From Anaerolineales bacterium (GTDB taxonomy: Bacteria > Chloroflexota > Anaerolineae > Anaerolineales > Villigracilaceae): 37,749 bases of DNA. Shown one piece after another: positions 15,084 through 23,799 of the stretch. Position numbers and translations under genes: made by a program. The notes below the pieces were generated by a model. The model was not told the DNA's origin, did no database searches, and saw nothing but the letters and a program-made list of their open reading frames with translations. How positions within the stretch are numbered: position 1 is the stretch's first letter; every line of letters begins with the position of its first letter. The stretch spans positions 1-37,749 of the forward strand of contig JADZCC010000077.1 of assembly GCA_020851785.1 (NCBI GenBank). The letters run 5' to 3'.

Positions 15084-15380
15084 ATGGAAAACAAACTCTA
15101 TGTGGGCAACTTGCCTTACGCCGCTACTGAAGAAGACCTGAAAGAACACTTCAGCAAGGCTGGTACTGTCACCTCGGTCGCGCTGATCAAAGATCGCGTT
15201 ACGGGCAGGGCCAAAGGTTTTGGCTTTGTAGAAATGTCCAGCGCTGAAGAAGCTCAAAAAGCGATCAGCCTGTTCCATGGGCAGGATTTCATGGGACGTT
15301 CGATTACGGTGAACGTTGCCCGTCCGCGTGAGGAACATTCGCGCGGCTCCGGCGATCGCCGTGGCGGCCGCAACTACTAA
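15084..15380 (+). CDS. RRM-domain RNA-binding protein
   Basis: A 98-residue single RRM. RNP2 is L-Y-V-G-N-L-P-Y (residues 4-11) and RNP1 is K-G-F-G-F-V-E-M (residues 44-51), followed by a short Arg/Gly-rich tail (R-G-S-G-D-R-R-G-G-R). This is the size and layout of the cold-inducible Rbp proteins of cyanobacteria and other bacteria, thought to bind structured or U-rich RNA. A good ribosome-binding site (GGAGAAGAG) precedes it. Confidence 0.95.
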   Translation: MENKLYVGNLPYAATEEDLKEHFSKAGTVTSVALIKDRVTGRAKGFGFVEMSSAEEAQKAISLFHGQDFMGRSITVNVARPREEHSRGSGDRRGGRNY

Positions 15381-15408
15381 AAAAATTCCAGCCCTGAACC
15401 TGCTTGGG

Positions 15409-15444
15409 AATTAACAGCCCCGTGAGAACGGGGCTGTTTTATTT
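15409..15444 (+). terminator. Intrinsic terminator of the RRM gene
   Basis: AACAGCCCCGT, loop GAGA, ACGGGGCTGTT, then TTATTT: an 11-bp stem with a T-tract about 30 bases past the stop codon. Confidence 0.9.
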
Positions 15445-15459
15445 AACTCACCTTACGCG

Positions 15460-15554
15460 CCCTCATCCCCAGCCCTTCTATTCTACCCTTTCGGGCACAC
15501 GTCCCTGCGGAGAAGGGAGTCCCCCTCTCCCTTTGGGAGAGGGGGAGGGTGAGG
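15460..15554. repeat. CCCTCATCCCCAGCCC palindromic repeat, copy 1
   Basis: Starts CCCTCATCCCCAGCCCTTCT and ends with GGGAGGGTGAGG, with an internal CTCTCCC / GGGAGAG hairpin. The same family occurs inside pyrC (27194-27284) and, shorter, before ribX (33259-33300). Here it is intergenic, flanked by a further inverted pair (TTTAACTCACC and GGTGAGTTATTTAA). Confidence 0.8.
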
Positions 15555-15588
15555 AAACTGCATCAGGTGAGTTATTTAATTTAATCCG

Positions 15589-16257
15589 TTACCGGCGCGC
15601 CAGAAGTTGCGCCAACTGGGGCGTGGAGTCTAGAATTTCATCCGCGCCAAACCTGCTCAGTTCGGCTTCTTCGCCAAACCCGCACAACACGCCCACGGTT
15701 TGCGCCCCCGCCGATTTTCCTGCACGGATATCCACCGTTGTATCGCCAATCATCAGGCAGTGTTCGGGGAGCACGTTCATCTTTTGCGCCGCCAATAGAA
15801 TCGGGTCGGGATAGGGCTTGGTATGCTCCGCCGAAAGTCCGGTCACAATCGCGTCAAAGTATTGAACCAAATTGAAGCGCTCCAAAAACCGCAGGGTTCC
15901 GCGTTCGTCGCGCGCGCTGACGACGGCCATGGGGTAACGCCCATGCAACTGTTTCAGCAAATCATCCACGCCGGGGACGAGCAGAAATTGATGGCTGGAA
16001 GGTTTACGGTGGCGCGCCAGCCAGTTGATGACGGCAATCATCTCGTCATCCAGCCCGAAGCGATCGGCATACCCCAGCAGGGCGTTGCCGGGCGCTTCCA
16101 GCCACATCACCAGGCGCCGGGCGCTGTGGCGCGCATCTCGGAATAAAAACTTTGGAAGCCAGCGCAGGAGCTTTTCTGCGTAAAGATCGTCGGTGTCGCT
16201 TAACGTGCCATCCACGTCGAAGCAGAGGGCCTGAATTTTTGAAACTTGAATCGGCAT
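15589..16257 (-). CDS. HAD-superfamily phosphatase, Gph/PpaX-like
   Basis: A 222-residue HAD hydrolase. Motif I F-D-V-D-G-T-L-S (nucleophile D14, general acid D16), motif II V-V-S-A-R, motif III Lys in K-P-Y-P-D-P, motif IV I-G-D-T-T-V-D-I, with the helical cap of subfamily IA. Probable substrates are small phosphates such as phosphoglycolate. The start at 16257 is taken because TACAAT, a good -10 box, ends only 6 bases upstream, implying a leaderless message. A start 7 codons earlier would overlap that box. Confidence 0.85.
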   Translation of the reverse strand: MPIQVSKIQALCFDVDGTLSDTDDLYAEKLLRWLPKFLFRDARHSARRLVMWLEAPGNALLGYADRFGLDDEMIAVINWLARHRKPSSHQFLLVPGVDDLLKQLHGRYPMAVVSARDERGTLRFLERFNLVQYFDAIVTGLSAEHTKPYPDPILLAAQKMNVLPEHCLMIGDTTVDIRAGKSAGAQTVGVLCGFGEEAELSRFGADEILDSTPQLAQLLARR

Positions 16258-16323
16258 GGGAGCATTGTACCAAACCAATTTTGGACGAATCTTTTCTTAA
16301 AGGTTGTATAATTTGAGGTACCT

Positions 16324-18462
16324 ATGGCTCAGGAAGATAAAACCCAGGCTTTACTTGAGTTGTTAATTAGCGTCAGCCGCGAAATTGCCAGCGCGCTGGA
16401 TTTACGCACCGTCTTACAGAGACTGCTCTTTGCCGTTTTGCAACACGTGGGCGGCGAACGAGCCAGCATTGTGGTGATTGATGATACCGGCAAACCGGTG
16501 GACGCCACAATTGTTTATGGAAGACAACTTCACGAACATACCACCCAGCAATTAAAAGATACGATTGAACGCGGCTTGGCCGGTTGGGTGGTGAAGAACC
16601 GCAAAGCCGCCTTACTGCAGGATACCAGCAAAGACGAGCGCTGGCTCCGTCGGGCTGACGATGAGATTGAACAAACGGGGGCGAAATCTGCAATTTGCGT
16701 CCCGCTGATTTCGCGCGAAAGATTGGTGGGCGTACTAACGCTGGTGCATTCCGCGCCGAACAGCTTCAATCAAACCCATTTGGAATTAATGCAAGCCATT
16801 GCCGACCAGGCCAGCATCGCCGTGCTGAACGCCCGCTTGTACACCGAAAGTCAGCGTACTGCGCGCGTCATGTCCGCTTTGGCGGAAGGCGCCGAGGCCA
16901 TGAATTCCAGTTTGGAACTGCAGGACGTCTGGCGCAGAATTTTGAACCAAACCATGCAAGCCCTGCAAGTTGAAACGGTTGGACTGGCTCTGACAGACCA
17001 CGCAACTGCAGATTTGATTTTTCACGCGGCGGCTGGGCAGGATGCCGGCAACATTCCTGGGCGGCGCATTCCGCAAGGTCAAGGCCTGGCTGGACTGGTA
17101 ATCAAAGGCGAACGCGGGCTGGTCGTTCCAAACGTCAGCGCTGATTCGCGCTATGGCGAAGCCGATAAATTTGCCGGCATTCAAATGCGGGCCGTGGTCA
17201 TCGTGCCTATTCAATCGCAAGGCAAAACCATCGGCGTGTTGGAGGCGATTAACCCCGTCTCTGGCGGCTTTGACCCAGACGCGTTGCTGGTCATGGCCGG
17301 GCTGGGCAGTCTGGCCGGGTCCGCCATTCAAAACGCGCAATTCCTCGAAAAACTACAAAGCGCGCATTCGCGTTACCGCGAATTATTTGAAGACAGCGTG
17401 GATCCAATCATCATCACCGATTGGGAAGGCCGCGTGCTGGAAGCCAACCGTCAGGCGGTTACGCTTAGCGGGTTTACCAAAGACCAACTCCACGCCATGA
17501 GCATTGATCAACTCCACGATGTCAGTTGGAATAAAACTGGTGTAAGCTTTGAAAGCTTAAAACAAAAAGCCTGCGTGTACGAATCGGCCCTGCATTTACA
17601 AAATGGCGGCGTTGTGCCGGTGGAAGTTCACGCCCGGCGCGTGGAATTCAACGAAGTCTCTTCGGCGCAATGGATTTTACGCGACATCACCGAGCGCAAA
17701 GAATTGGACGCCTTGCGCGACGACATGACCGCCATGATCTATCACGACTTGCGCGCGCCGTTGGGCAACATCGTCTCCAGTTTGGATATGATGAACACCT
17801 TGATGCCCAACAAAGACGATACGCTTCGCGCCATGCTGACGATTGCCAGCAATTCAACCGGCCGCATTCAACGCCTGATCAATTCCCTGCTCGACATCAG
17901 CCGCCTGGAAGCCGGGCACCAAATTGTGGACCAGCAGGCAGTGGACCCCACCCTGCTGATTGACGAAGCCCTGCGCGACGTGCGCCCCAACGCCACAGCC
18001 CGTACCCAAACGCTGGAGAAGAAAGTTGCCTCCGTCCTGCCGCTCATCTGGGTGGACGTGGACATGATTCACCGCGTGTTAATCAACCTGCTGGAGAACG
18101 CCATCAAATTCACGCCGGTTGAAGGGCGCATTGAAATTGGCGCCACGACCAACGGCCAATCCGTCAAGTTTTGGGTTAAGGATAACGGGACGGGCATCGC
18201 CGAAGCGGACCGCGAACGCATCTTCGAAAAATTTACGCGTCTGCGCGGCAAAAGCCGCTCAACGGGGCTGGGCGTGGGACTGGCTTTTTGCAAACTGGCC
18301 GCGCTGGGGCATGGCGGCCAAATTTGGGTGGAAAGCCAACCAGACCAGGGCGCCACATTTTGGATCACGCTTCCGGTCGCGCAAAAGAAGTCCACTGGCC
18401 AACTCAAACGGCACACCGGCCGCCTGACTCTGAAGCCAACTTTTACAGAATCGCAGGAATGA
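16324..18462 (+). CDS. Cytosolic GAF-GAF-PAS sensor histidine kinase
   Basis: A 712-residue kinase without membrane segments. A GAF domain at residues 20-175 and a second at 190-345, a PAS domain at about 350-460 (I-I-I-T-D-W-E-G-R-V-L-E-A-N-R), then HisKA with phospho-acceptor H474 in I-Y-H-D-L-R-A-P-L-G, N box L-L-E-N-A-I-K-F, G1 box D-N-G-T-G-I, F box F-E-K-F and G2 box G-L-G-V-G-L-A. It should sense an internal small molecule or redox state. No response regulator is adjacent. TATAAT at about 16306 gives a very short leader. Confidence 0.95.
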   Translation: MAQEDKTQALLELLISVSREIASALDLRTVLQRLLFAVLQHVGGERASIVVIDDTGKPVDATIVYGRQLHEHTTQQLKDTIERGLAGWVVKNRKAALLQDTSKDERWLRRADDEIEQTGAKSAICVPLISRERLVGVLTLVHSAPNSFNQTHLELMQAIADQASIAVLNARLYTESQRTARVMSALAEGAEAMNSSLELQDVWRRILNQTMQALQVETVGLALTDHATADLIFHAAAGQDAGNIPGRRIPQGQGLAGLVIKGERGLVVPNVSADSRYGEADKFAGIQMRAVVIVPIQSQGKTIGVLEAINPVSGGFDPDALLVMAGLGSLAGSAIQNAQFLEKLQSAHSRYRELFEDSVDPIIITDWEGRVLEANRQAVTLSGFTKDQLHAMSIDQLHDVSWNKTGVSFESLKQKACVYESALHLQNGGVVPVEVHARRVEFNEVSSAQWILRDITERKELDALRDDMTAMIYHDLRAPLGNIVSSLDMMNTLMPNKDDTLRAMLTIASNSTGRIQRLINSLLDISRLEAGHQIVDQQAVDPTLLIDEALRDVRPNATARTQTLEKKVASVLPLIWVDVDMIHRVLINLLENAIKFTPVEGRIEIGATTNGQSVKFWVKDNGTGIAEADRERIFEKFTRLRGKSRSTGLGVGLAFCKLAALGHGGQIWVESQPDQGATFWITLPVAQKKSTGQLKRHTGRLTLKPTFTESQE

Positions 18463-18652
18463 AATTTTATCTGGCAAGCTGACCGTTTCAAAATTGGACG
18501 CGAAAAAAACAATCGTTTCAATCAAAACCCTGAAAATCTCCGCGCCCAAAAAGAAAAGTGTTGGGGGACTAGAATTTTATTAACTGTAATAAAATAAGTC
18601 GCCAGGGTTGAGTTCCGCCCGGCGAATTTTTCGCTCTACATTCAGGAGAAAC

Positions 18653-19510
18653 ATGCAGGAAGTTACCAGTAACGTCTATATTGAAGATCAATTCCCCGGC
18701 GTGACGCTCGGCGTCATTGTTACGCCACGCGGACTCGTGCAAATTGACGCGCCCTCCTCCCCGGAAGACGCCCGCTCGTGGCGCGCCGCGCTGATGAATT
18801 TAGGCGGCGGACTGGATCGCGCGCTGATTAACCTAGATGCCCATCCGGATAGAACCCTGGGCGCGCGCGCCATGGATTGCCTCGTGATTGCCCATGAAAA
18901 AACAGCGCTAACCTTTCGCACCCGCCCCAGCACGTTCAAGGCGCAGGGCGAAGAAACCGGCGCAGATTGGGAATCGATCCCCGGTTTGGGGAGCGTGCGC
19001 TGGGCCCCGCCTGAAATTTCATTCCTCGATCAAATGACCCTGCATTGGGGCGGCCCGGAGATCGTTTTAGAACATCACCCCGGCCCAACCAACGGCGCGA
19101 TTTGGGTCAAACTTCCGCAGGAGAAGATTGTCTTTATTGGCGATACCGTCCTGAAAAACCAGCCGCCCTTTTTAGCGGGCGCAAATTTGAAGCCCTGGCT
19201 CTCTGCATTAGAGACATTGTTGGACGCTACATACAAGGGCTACACCTTTATCAGCAGTCGCGGCGGCCCGGTAACCGCCGTACAGATTAAGAATCAATAT
19301 GACTTTCTTAAACATGTCCATGACAAGTTGGAGAAGTCAACCGCCAAGAAGCCCAACCCGGCCGCAATTGAGAAATTGGTCGCGTCTTTGCTCGCCTGGT
19401 TTAAAGCTCCGTCCCTTAAACAAAAACAATACGCTCAACGCCTGCGCTACGGTTTGCTTCATTACAACTCCCGCCAGCCGCAGGTTCCCAGTTATTCGCC
19501 TGAGGAATAA
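18653..19510 (+). CDS. Metallo-beta-lactamase-fold protein with altered metal motif
   Basis: A 285-residue protein starting at 18653 behind AGGAG. It has MBL-fold strands (L-G-V-I-V-T-P-R-G-L-V-Q-I-D-A-P) and late elements E-H-H-P-G-P-T-N-G and F-I-G-D-T-V. The central H-x-H-x-D-H is reduced to D-A-H-P-D-R, so at least one metal ligand pattern is unusual and the enzyme may bind one metal or none. A C-terminal helical extension of about 70 residues follows. It stops 2 bases before the asparaginase gene, suggesting cotranscription. Confidence 0.75.
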   Translation: MQEVTSNVYIEDQFPGVTLGVIVTPRGLVQIDAPSSPEDARSWRAALMNLGGGLDRALINLDAHPDRTLGARAMDCLVIAHEKTALTFRTRPSTFKAQGEETGADWESIPGLGSVRWAPPEISFLDQMTLHWGGPEIVLEHHPGPTNGAIWVKLPQEKIVFIGDTVLKNQPPFLAGANLKPWLSALETLLDATYKGYTFISSRGGPVTAVQIKNQYDFLKHVHDKLEKSTAKKPNPAAIEKLVASLLAWFKAPSLKQKQYAQRLRYGLLHYNSRQPQVPSYSPEE

Positions 19511-19512
19511 GC

Positions 19513-20565
19513 ATGGCTCAATCTCTGCCTCTGTTGGAACGGACGCGCGGTCAAATCGTCGAATCGACGCATTCCGGCTCAATCGCAGTTGTGGATTCAA
19601 ATGGAAAACTTTTAGCAAGTTATGGCGATCCGCACTTGGTCGCCTTTTTGCGCTCTTCGGGCAAGCCCTTTCAGGCCCTGCCGTTTGTGGAACAGGGCGG
19701 CGTGGAGCATTACGACTACACCCCGCGCGAACTCGCCCTCTCGTGCGCTTCGCATGACGGCGCAAAAATTCATCTGGAAGCGGTGAAAGACTTGCAGTCC
19801 AAAGTGGGGATTACCGAAGAAGACCTGCAATGCGGCGGACATTTGCCCAGCGACCCGGAGATGTTCCGCGAATTTATCAAACTGGAGCTTGTCCCCACCA
19901 ACAACACCAATAACTGCTCCGGCAAACATACCACCATGCTGGCCTTCGCCAAAATGCGCGGCGACTCATTACATGATTATCTTGATCTGGAGCATCCCAT
20001 TCAACAAGCCATCCTCCACACGCTGGCGGAAATGTGTCAGTTTGAGCCTGAGAAAATTCAGCTTGGCGTGGACGGTTGTTCCGCGCCGAACTTTGCCCTG
20101 CCGCTGTATCATGCCGCGCTGGGCATGGCGCGTTTCTGCGACCCGCACGAACTAAGCGAAGCGCGCGCTGTGGCCTGCAAGAAAATCACTTCAGCGATGA
20201 CGGCATACCCCGAAATGCTGAGCAATTACGGTGAGTTCGATTGCGAATTGATGAAAGCTTGTAAAGGCCGCATCGTGACCAAACGCGGCGCAGAGGGCTT
20301 TCAAATCATTGGCATTCAACCCACCGCCGCCACGCCCGGCGTGGGCATTGCCTTCAAAGTGGTGGATGGCGACGCCTCCCCTTTGAACGCTTCGTTGGAG
20401 CCGGTGGCGAAAGTGCGCCCGGCGGTGACGTTGGAAATTCTGCGCCAGTTGAACGCTATCAGCGCAGAACAATTAAACTCCCTCGCCAAATTTGGGCCGG
20501 AACGCACGCTCAAAAATTACTCCGGCAAAGTTACCGGAACATCCAGACCAGCCTTCAAACTATGA
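19513..20565 (+). CDS. L-asparaginase, Rhizobium etli ReAV type
   Basis: A 350-residue enzyme hydrolysing asparagine to aspartate and ammonia. It belongs to the class unrelated to the E. coli-type and Ntn-type enzymes. The catalytic and metal residues described for R. etli ReAV appear at the same numbers: S48 and K51 in R-S-S-G-K, S80 in S-C-A-S-H, C135 and K138 in N-C-S-G-K-H, and C189 in V-D-G-C-S. It lacks a signal peptide, so is cytosolic. Its ATGA stop/start overlap with the next gene shows tight coupling. Confidence 0.9.
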   Translation: MAQSLPLLERTRGQIVESTHSGSIAVVDSNGKLLASYGDPHLVAFLRSSGKPFQALPFVEQGGVEHYDYTPRELALSCASHDGAKIHLEAVKDLQSKVGITEEDLQCGGHLPSDPEMFREFIKLELVPTNNTNNCSGKHTTMLAFAKMRGDSLHDYLDLEHPIQQAILHTLAEMCQFEPEKIQLGVDGCSAPNFALPLYHAALGMARFCDPHELSEARAVACKKITSAMTAYPEMLSNYGEFDCELMKACKGRIVTKRGAEGFQIIGIQPTAATPGVGIAFKVVDGDASPLNASLEPVAKVRPAVTLEILRQLNAISAEQLNSLAKFGPERTLKNYSGKVTGTSRPAFKL

Positions 20566-21227
20566 AGAACGTAAAAGAACGCGCCCTGCAAATTCATCAC
20601 GTTTTGATGGGCGTCTTTGGCGAACCCGTGTGGGGCAACCCCATGCCCGCCATGGACGAACTGATTACGACCATCCTTTCTCAAAACACGAACGACGTGA
20701 ATCAAGTTCGGGCATTCAAAGCGTTACGCGCAAAATTCCCCGCGTGGGAGCAAGTGCGCGACGCCAGCCCGGAAGCGGTGATGGACGCGATTCGTCCCGC
20801 TGGGTTAGCCAACCAAAAAGGTCCGCGCATTCAGGCCGTCCTCAAAGCCATCTACGAAGAACGCGGCTCGTTCGACTTGCAATTTCTGGCCGAATTACCG
20901 CTGGAAGAAGCGCGCAGTTGGTTGACGAAGTTCAAAGGCGTGGGCCCAAAAACTGCGGCGATTGTTTTATGCTTCGCCTTGAACCGGCCGGCCTTTCCGG
21001 TGGATACGCACGTCTATCGCGTGACGGGACGCATCGGACTCCGCCCGGAAAAGCTGACCCTCGAACAGGCTCACCCATACCTTGAATCTGTCTTCCCACC
21101 AGAGACGTATTATCCCGCCCATTTGAATCTGATTCGGCTGGGGCGCGAAATCTGTCATGCCCGCAAGCCCAATTGCAAGATTTGCCCGATTGTGGATTTG
21201 TGCGATTACAAAGCTAAAAACTTATAA
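20562..21227 (+). CDS. nth: Endonuclease III-like DNA glycosylase
   Basis: A 221-residue HhH-GPD base-excision repair enzyme. Helix-hairpin-helix F-K-G-V-G-P-K-T-A-A with the catalytic Lys, then V-D-T-H-V-Y-R-V with the catalytic Asp, and a C-terminal iron-sulphur cluster loop C-x6-C-x2-C-x5-C (C-H-A-R-K-P-N-C-K-I-C to D-L-C). All key residues for bifunctional glycosylase/lyase activity are present. It overlaps the asparaginase by 4 bases and is followed with no gap by the YbaK-like gene. Confidence 0.93.
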   Translation: MKNVKERALQIHHVLMGVFGEPVWGNPMPAMDELITTILSQNTNDVNQVRAFKALRAKFPAWEQVRDASPEAVMDAIRPAGLANQKGPRIQAVLKAIYEERGSFDLQFLAELPLEEARSWLTKFKGVGPKTAAIVLCFALNRPAFPVDTHVYRVTGRIGLRPEKLTLEQAHPYLESVFPPETYYPAHLNLIRLGREICHARKPNCKICPIVDLCDYKAKNL

Positions 21228-21698
21228 ATGGAAAAAACGCCGGTGGGGTTTGCGCTTGAAAAACTGAATATTCCGCATGAAGTCTTTACGCATTCAGACC
21301 CGGTGCATTCGCTGGAGGAGGCCGCCAGTCAGCGTGGACAAAGGCCCAGCCAAATTGTGCGAAGTATTTTGTTCCGCGTGGGCGAAGCGGAATTTGTGTT
21401 GGGGCTCGTCGCCGGGCCCGCGCAAATTTCCTGGAAGGCCCTGCGAAAATATCTCGGCCAATCGCGGCTGACGCTGGCGACTGAGGAAGAGGTGTTGGTA
21501 ACGACGGGCTACCAAGTTGGGGCGGTGGGGCCGCTTGGGTTGTTGAAGCCGGTTCGGGTGTTGGTTGAGGCGCAAGTCCTAAATGAGGCGGAAATTTCAA
21601 TCGGGTCGGGAATCCGTAATGTGGCCATTCTCCTCAAAAGCCAGGATTTAATCCGCGCTTTGGACGCGCCGGAAATAGTTCGTTTGGTGGAGTTGTAG
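21228..21698 (+). CDS. YbaK/ProX-type aminoacyl-tRNA deacylase
   Basis: A 156-residue single editing domain. The family look is given by the N-terminal I-P-H-E-V-F-T-H, a central V-R-S-I-L-F-R-V with a basic residue, the strand L-A-T-E-E-E-V, the turn G-Y-Q-V-G-A-V-G-P-L-G and a late I-G-S-G-I-R-N-V-A-I. Such proteins clear mischarged tRNA in trans. The ATG follows the upstream stop immediately (TAAATG). Confidence 0.9.
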   Translation: MEKTPVGFALEKLNIPHEVFTHSDPVHSLEEAASQRGQRPSQIVRSILFRVGEAEFVLGLVAGPAQISWKALRKYLGQSRLTLATEEEVLVTTGYQVGAVGPLGLLKPVRVLVEAQVLNEAEISIGSGIRNVAILLKSQDLIRALDAPEIVRLVEL

Positions 21699-21762
21699 TT
21701 GGCGAGAATATGGTAGACTGTGACAAACAAAAGCGCTTCCATGGTTAAACTTGTCAAATAAA

Positions 21763-22734
21763 ATGAATTTACGCGACTTACTCCGCACGGCCAGCCGAAC
21801 CTTTGCAATTGGCATTGAACGCCTGCCTGGAACTTTGTGCGAAGCCACGACCGTGGCCTATTTGCTTTTGCGCGTTTCCGACTATCTCGAAGATAACGAG
21901 GAAATGCCCGTGGACGAAAAGGTGCTTTTGCTGAACCGCTGGGTGAACGTTTTGCGCGGCGAAGCGGATGTGCGTGAAATTGTGACGCAGGCGGTTCATG
22001 CGGACGTGAGCAACCCGGACGCGATTGTGACTCAACACGCCCACGAAATTTTACAACACCTGCATTCCCTGCCGCCGGAAATTCAAGCGATCATCCTTCA
22101 GCATGTGATTAACAGCACATTGGGCATGGCCCGCTGGACGAAGATTGGTCCCAACCTAAATGACGAAGCTGATCTGGACGATTATATGTTTGAAGTGGCT
22201 GGGCGCGTGGGGTATTTGATGACGCAATTGTTTGCCTGGTATTCGCTGTTCATCCGCCGCAAACAAAATGAGATCATGCCGCTGGCCCGTGAGTTTGGGC
22301 TGGGCCTGCAAACGGTGAACGTCATTCGCGGGATGCGCGAAGATTTCAACCGCGGCTGGGTGTATGTGCCCAAAAAATTTCTTTCCGCCACCGGCATTTC
22401 TTCCGAACAAATGTTTCAGCCGGAGCATCGTCAGGAAGCGCTCAAAGTGCTGGACTTGATGACCGACAAGGCCGAACGTCACCTGCGCGAGGCGCTGAAG
22501 TACGTTAAATCTCTGCCGTGGTGGTTGCATGGCATTCGGCTGGGGTGCATTTATCCGCTGATGTTCGCCATTCGCACGCTGGCCGTCAGCCGCCGCAACG
22601 CCGAAGTCTTTGAGAGCGAAGCGAAGATTACGCGCGACGAAGTTAAGAAAATCGTCTTTGATTCAACGATGTGGGGCTGGTCGAACCTGTGGCTGGATAA
22701 ATATTCCAACGAATTACGCGCAGTCAAAAAATAA
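21763..22734 (+). CDS. Squalene/phytoene synthase-family protein
   Basis: A 323-residue all-helical head-to-head prenyl synthase. The first Asp-rich motif reads S-D-Y-L-E-D-N-E and the second N-V-I-R-G-M-R-E-D-F-N-R-G-W-V-Y-V-P, equivalent to N-x-x-R-D-x-x-E-D; Gly replaces the first Asp, which may alter activity. T-F-A-I-G near the start is also typical. No carotenoid or hopanoid genes are adjacent, so the product is open. The start at 21763 is preferred over a TTG four codons earlier. Confidence 0.8.
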   Translation: MNLRDLLRTASRTFAIGIERLPGTLCEATTVAYLLLRVSDYLEDNEEMPVDEKVLLLNRWVNVLRGEADVREIVTQAVHADVSNPDAIVTQHAHEILQHLHSLPPEIQAIILQHVINSTLGMARWTKIGPNLNDEADLDDYMFEVAGRVGYLMTQLFAWYSLFIRRKQNEIMPLAREFGLGLQTVNVIRGMREDFNRGWVYVPKKFLSATGISSEQMFQPEHRQEALKVLDLMTDKAERHLREALKYVKSLPWWLHGIRLGCIYPLMFAIRTLAVSRRNAEVFESEAKITRDEVKKIVFDSTMWGWSNLWLDKYSNELRAVKK

Positions 22735-22760
22735 AGCGGCTCAGCCGCTTTATTTTTTTA
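22733..22760 (+). terminator. Intrinsic terminator of the synthase gene
   Basis: AAAGCGGC, loop TCA, GCCGCTTT, then ATTTTTTT; the stem begins inside the stop codon. Confidence 0.9.
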
Positions 22761-22855
22761 ATATTGGCGTGCGGATGGATAAAATCTCAACCTGCGACCG
22801 CCTGACGTTGATGATCGTGGCGTGAAAGTGTGTTGTTTGGGCATGATCTCTCCGC

Positions 22856-22881
22856 AAAAAAACGCGCCGATGAAAGCGCGT
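22856..22881 (-). terminator. Probable terminator of hicBA
   Basis: On the minus strand ACGCGC, an 8-base loop, GCGCGT and a run of T, just past the hicA stop codon. Confidence 0.7.
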
Positions 22882-22891
22882 CTTGTTTGAA

Positions 22892-23104
22892 TTATAAATC
22901 GTCAGGTTTTAATCCAGTTACCTTCGCCACTCTTGCCAGCATCCTTGGACCGATTTCCTCGTTATCATGGAAGGCAAACACAACGTCGGGCCAGTTGGGG
23001 CGTTCCAGAATTTTGTGCGAACCTGTCTGCCGTTTAACTGTCCAACCAATTCGCAATAACGCCGCCAGCAATTGTCTGGCTTTGACGGATTTCCAATCAC
23101 TCAT
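22892..23104 (-). CDS. hicA: HicA-family mRNA interferase toxin
   Basis: A 70-residue protein of the YcfA/HicA type with a double-stranded-RNA-binding fold. The motif G-W-T-V-K-R-Q-T-G-S-H-K-I-L contains the Gly-Ser-His triad, whose His is catalytic. It ends G-L-K-P-D-D-L. It overlaps hicB by 4 bases (ATGA); the antitoxin gene comes first here, the less common order. Confidence 0.92.
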   Translation of the reverse strand: MSDWKSVKARQLLAALLRIGWTVKRQTGSHKILERPNWPDVVFAFHDNEEIGPRMLARVAKVTGLKPDDL

Positions 23105-23304
23105 GCCATTGCAAAAGTAAACATCAATGACGGCGCACTTTCGCCGTTCTCGATGCGGTCTGCAACAACGCGCAAGGCCAGCGCCTGGACACGAGCGGCG
23201 GCGTCATCGGCGTCTTTGCCGTAAGCCAGAACGCCGGGCAATTCCTTCACTTCCGCCAGCCAGCGACCATCTTCCTCTTGTTCGTATTCGACCGTAAACT
23301 TCAT
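23101..23304 (-). CDS. hicB: HicB-family antitoxin
   Basis: A 67-residue protein with the HicB partial RNase-H-like fold: K-F-T-V-E-Y-E-Q-E-E-D-G-R-W-L-A-E-V-K-E-L-P-G-V, then A-Y-G-K-D-A-D-D-A-A-A-R-V-Q-A-L. No DNA-binding domain follows, so it may autoregulate only weakly. The start at 23304 is chosen by domain and GGCAGGACG; a longer reading adds unrelated hydrophobic sequence. Confidence 0.9.
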   Translation of the reverse strand: MKFTVEYEQEEDGRWLAEVKELPGVLAYGKDADDAAARVQALALRVVADRIENGESAPSLMFTFAMA

Positions 23305-23328
23305 GTCGTCCTGCCTTTCATTAATTTC

Positions 23329-23337
23329 ATTATAGCA
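23329..23337 (-). promoter_or_regulatory. hicBA promoter, extended -10
   Basis: TG-C-TATAAT on the minus strand with the -10 hexamer at 23329-23334, giving a predicted start near 23322, 18 bases before the hicB ATG. No clear -35 box. Confidence 0.6.
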
Positions 23338-23398
23338 GAAAGAGAATCGTAACCTCTGTTTGTGTTTTGGATGGTTGTTATGAGTGTGCTTTTGAAAG

Positions 23399-23761
23399 CT
23401 AATGTCCTGTGGCAAGCGCTGCCAATAAATAAGCGCATACAGATAAACAAACAGGAATGAAAGCGAGGATACCAAGAATAACGCCAGTTTGCGCTGAGTT
23501 ATCTTTTCGGTTTTCATCTAATTTCTTGTTTCGATGATGCGCAATCCTGCCCATGAGAATTACGACCAACCCACATATAAGGCTAAAAACAAAAACTGGT
23601 CCTGCAATCACTTCATAGATATCAGGCGCATTTTTGGCGTACATTATACGGGCAAATATCTGTCCAAATATGCAAAGCAGAGCGCTGGCAAAACCAAGCC
23701 ACAGGCTATACCGTCCAAGTTTATTATGTGGTGAAAATCGATTCGAAATTTGTTTCAACAT
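23399..23761 (-). CDS. Small membrane protein, DUF4190-like
   Basis: A 120-residue protein with three hydrophobic segments (about residues 19-38, 53-75 and 92-115), the central ones forming a Gly-rich hairpin (L-I-C-G-L-V-V-I-L-M-G) with the basic turn H-H-R-N-K-K. This is the look of DUF4190-type membrane proteins. AGGAG precedes the ATG at 23761 by 12 bases, and a GTG start 8 codons earlier is possible. No function is known. Confidence 0.6.
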   Translation of the reverse strand: MLKQISNRFSPHNKLGRYSLWLGFASALLCIFGQIFARIMYAKNAPDIYEVIAGPVFVFSLICGLVVILMGRIAHHRNKKLDENRKDNSAQTGVILGILAFIPVCLSVCAYLLAALATGH

Positions 23762-23799
23762 ATTTCTCGTTGGTCTCCTGCTCACTCAATCTATATTAT

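Noticed and set aside
15460..15554. CRISPR array from repeated elements in the window
   Set aside because: The repeats are dispersed, palindromic and without regular spacers; no cas genes are present.
15404..15814. Plus-strand frame through the palindromic repeat
   Set aside because: It reads through a terminator and repeat and into the antisense of the HAD gene.
23101..23517. hicB with an N-terminal transmembrane extension
   Set aside because: The extension is unrelated to HicB, contains the extended -10 promoter, and a good binding site precedes the internal ATG at 23304.
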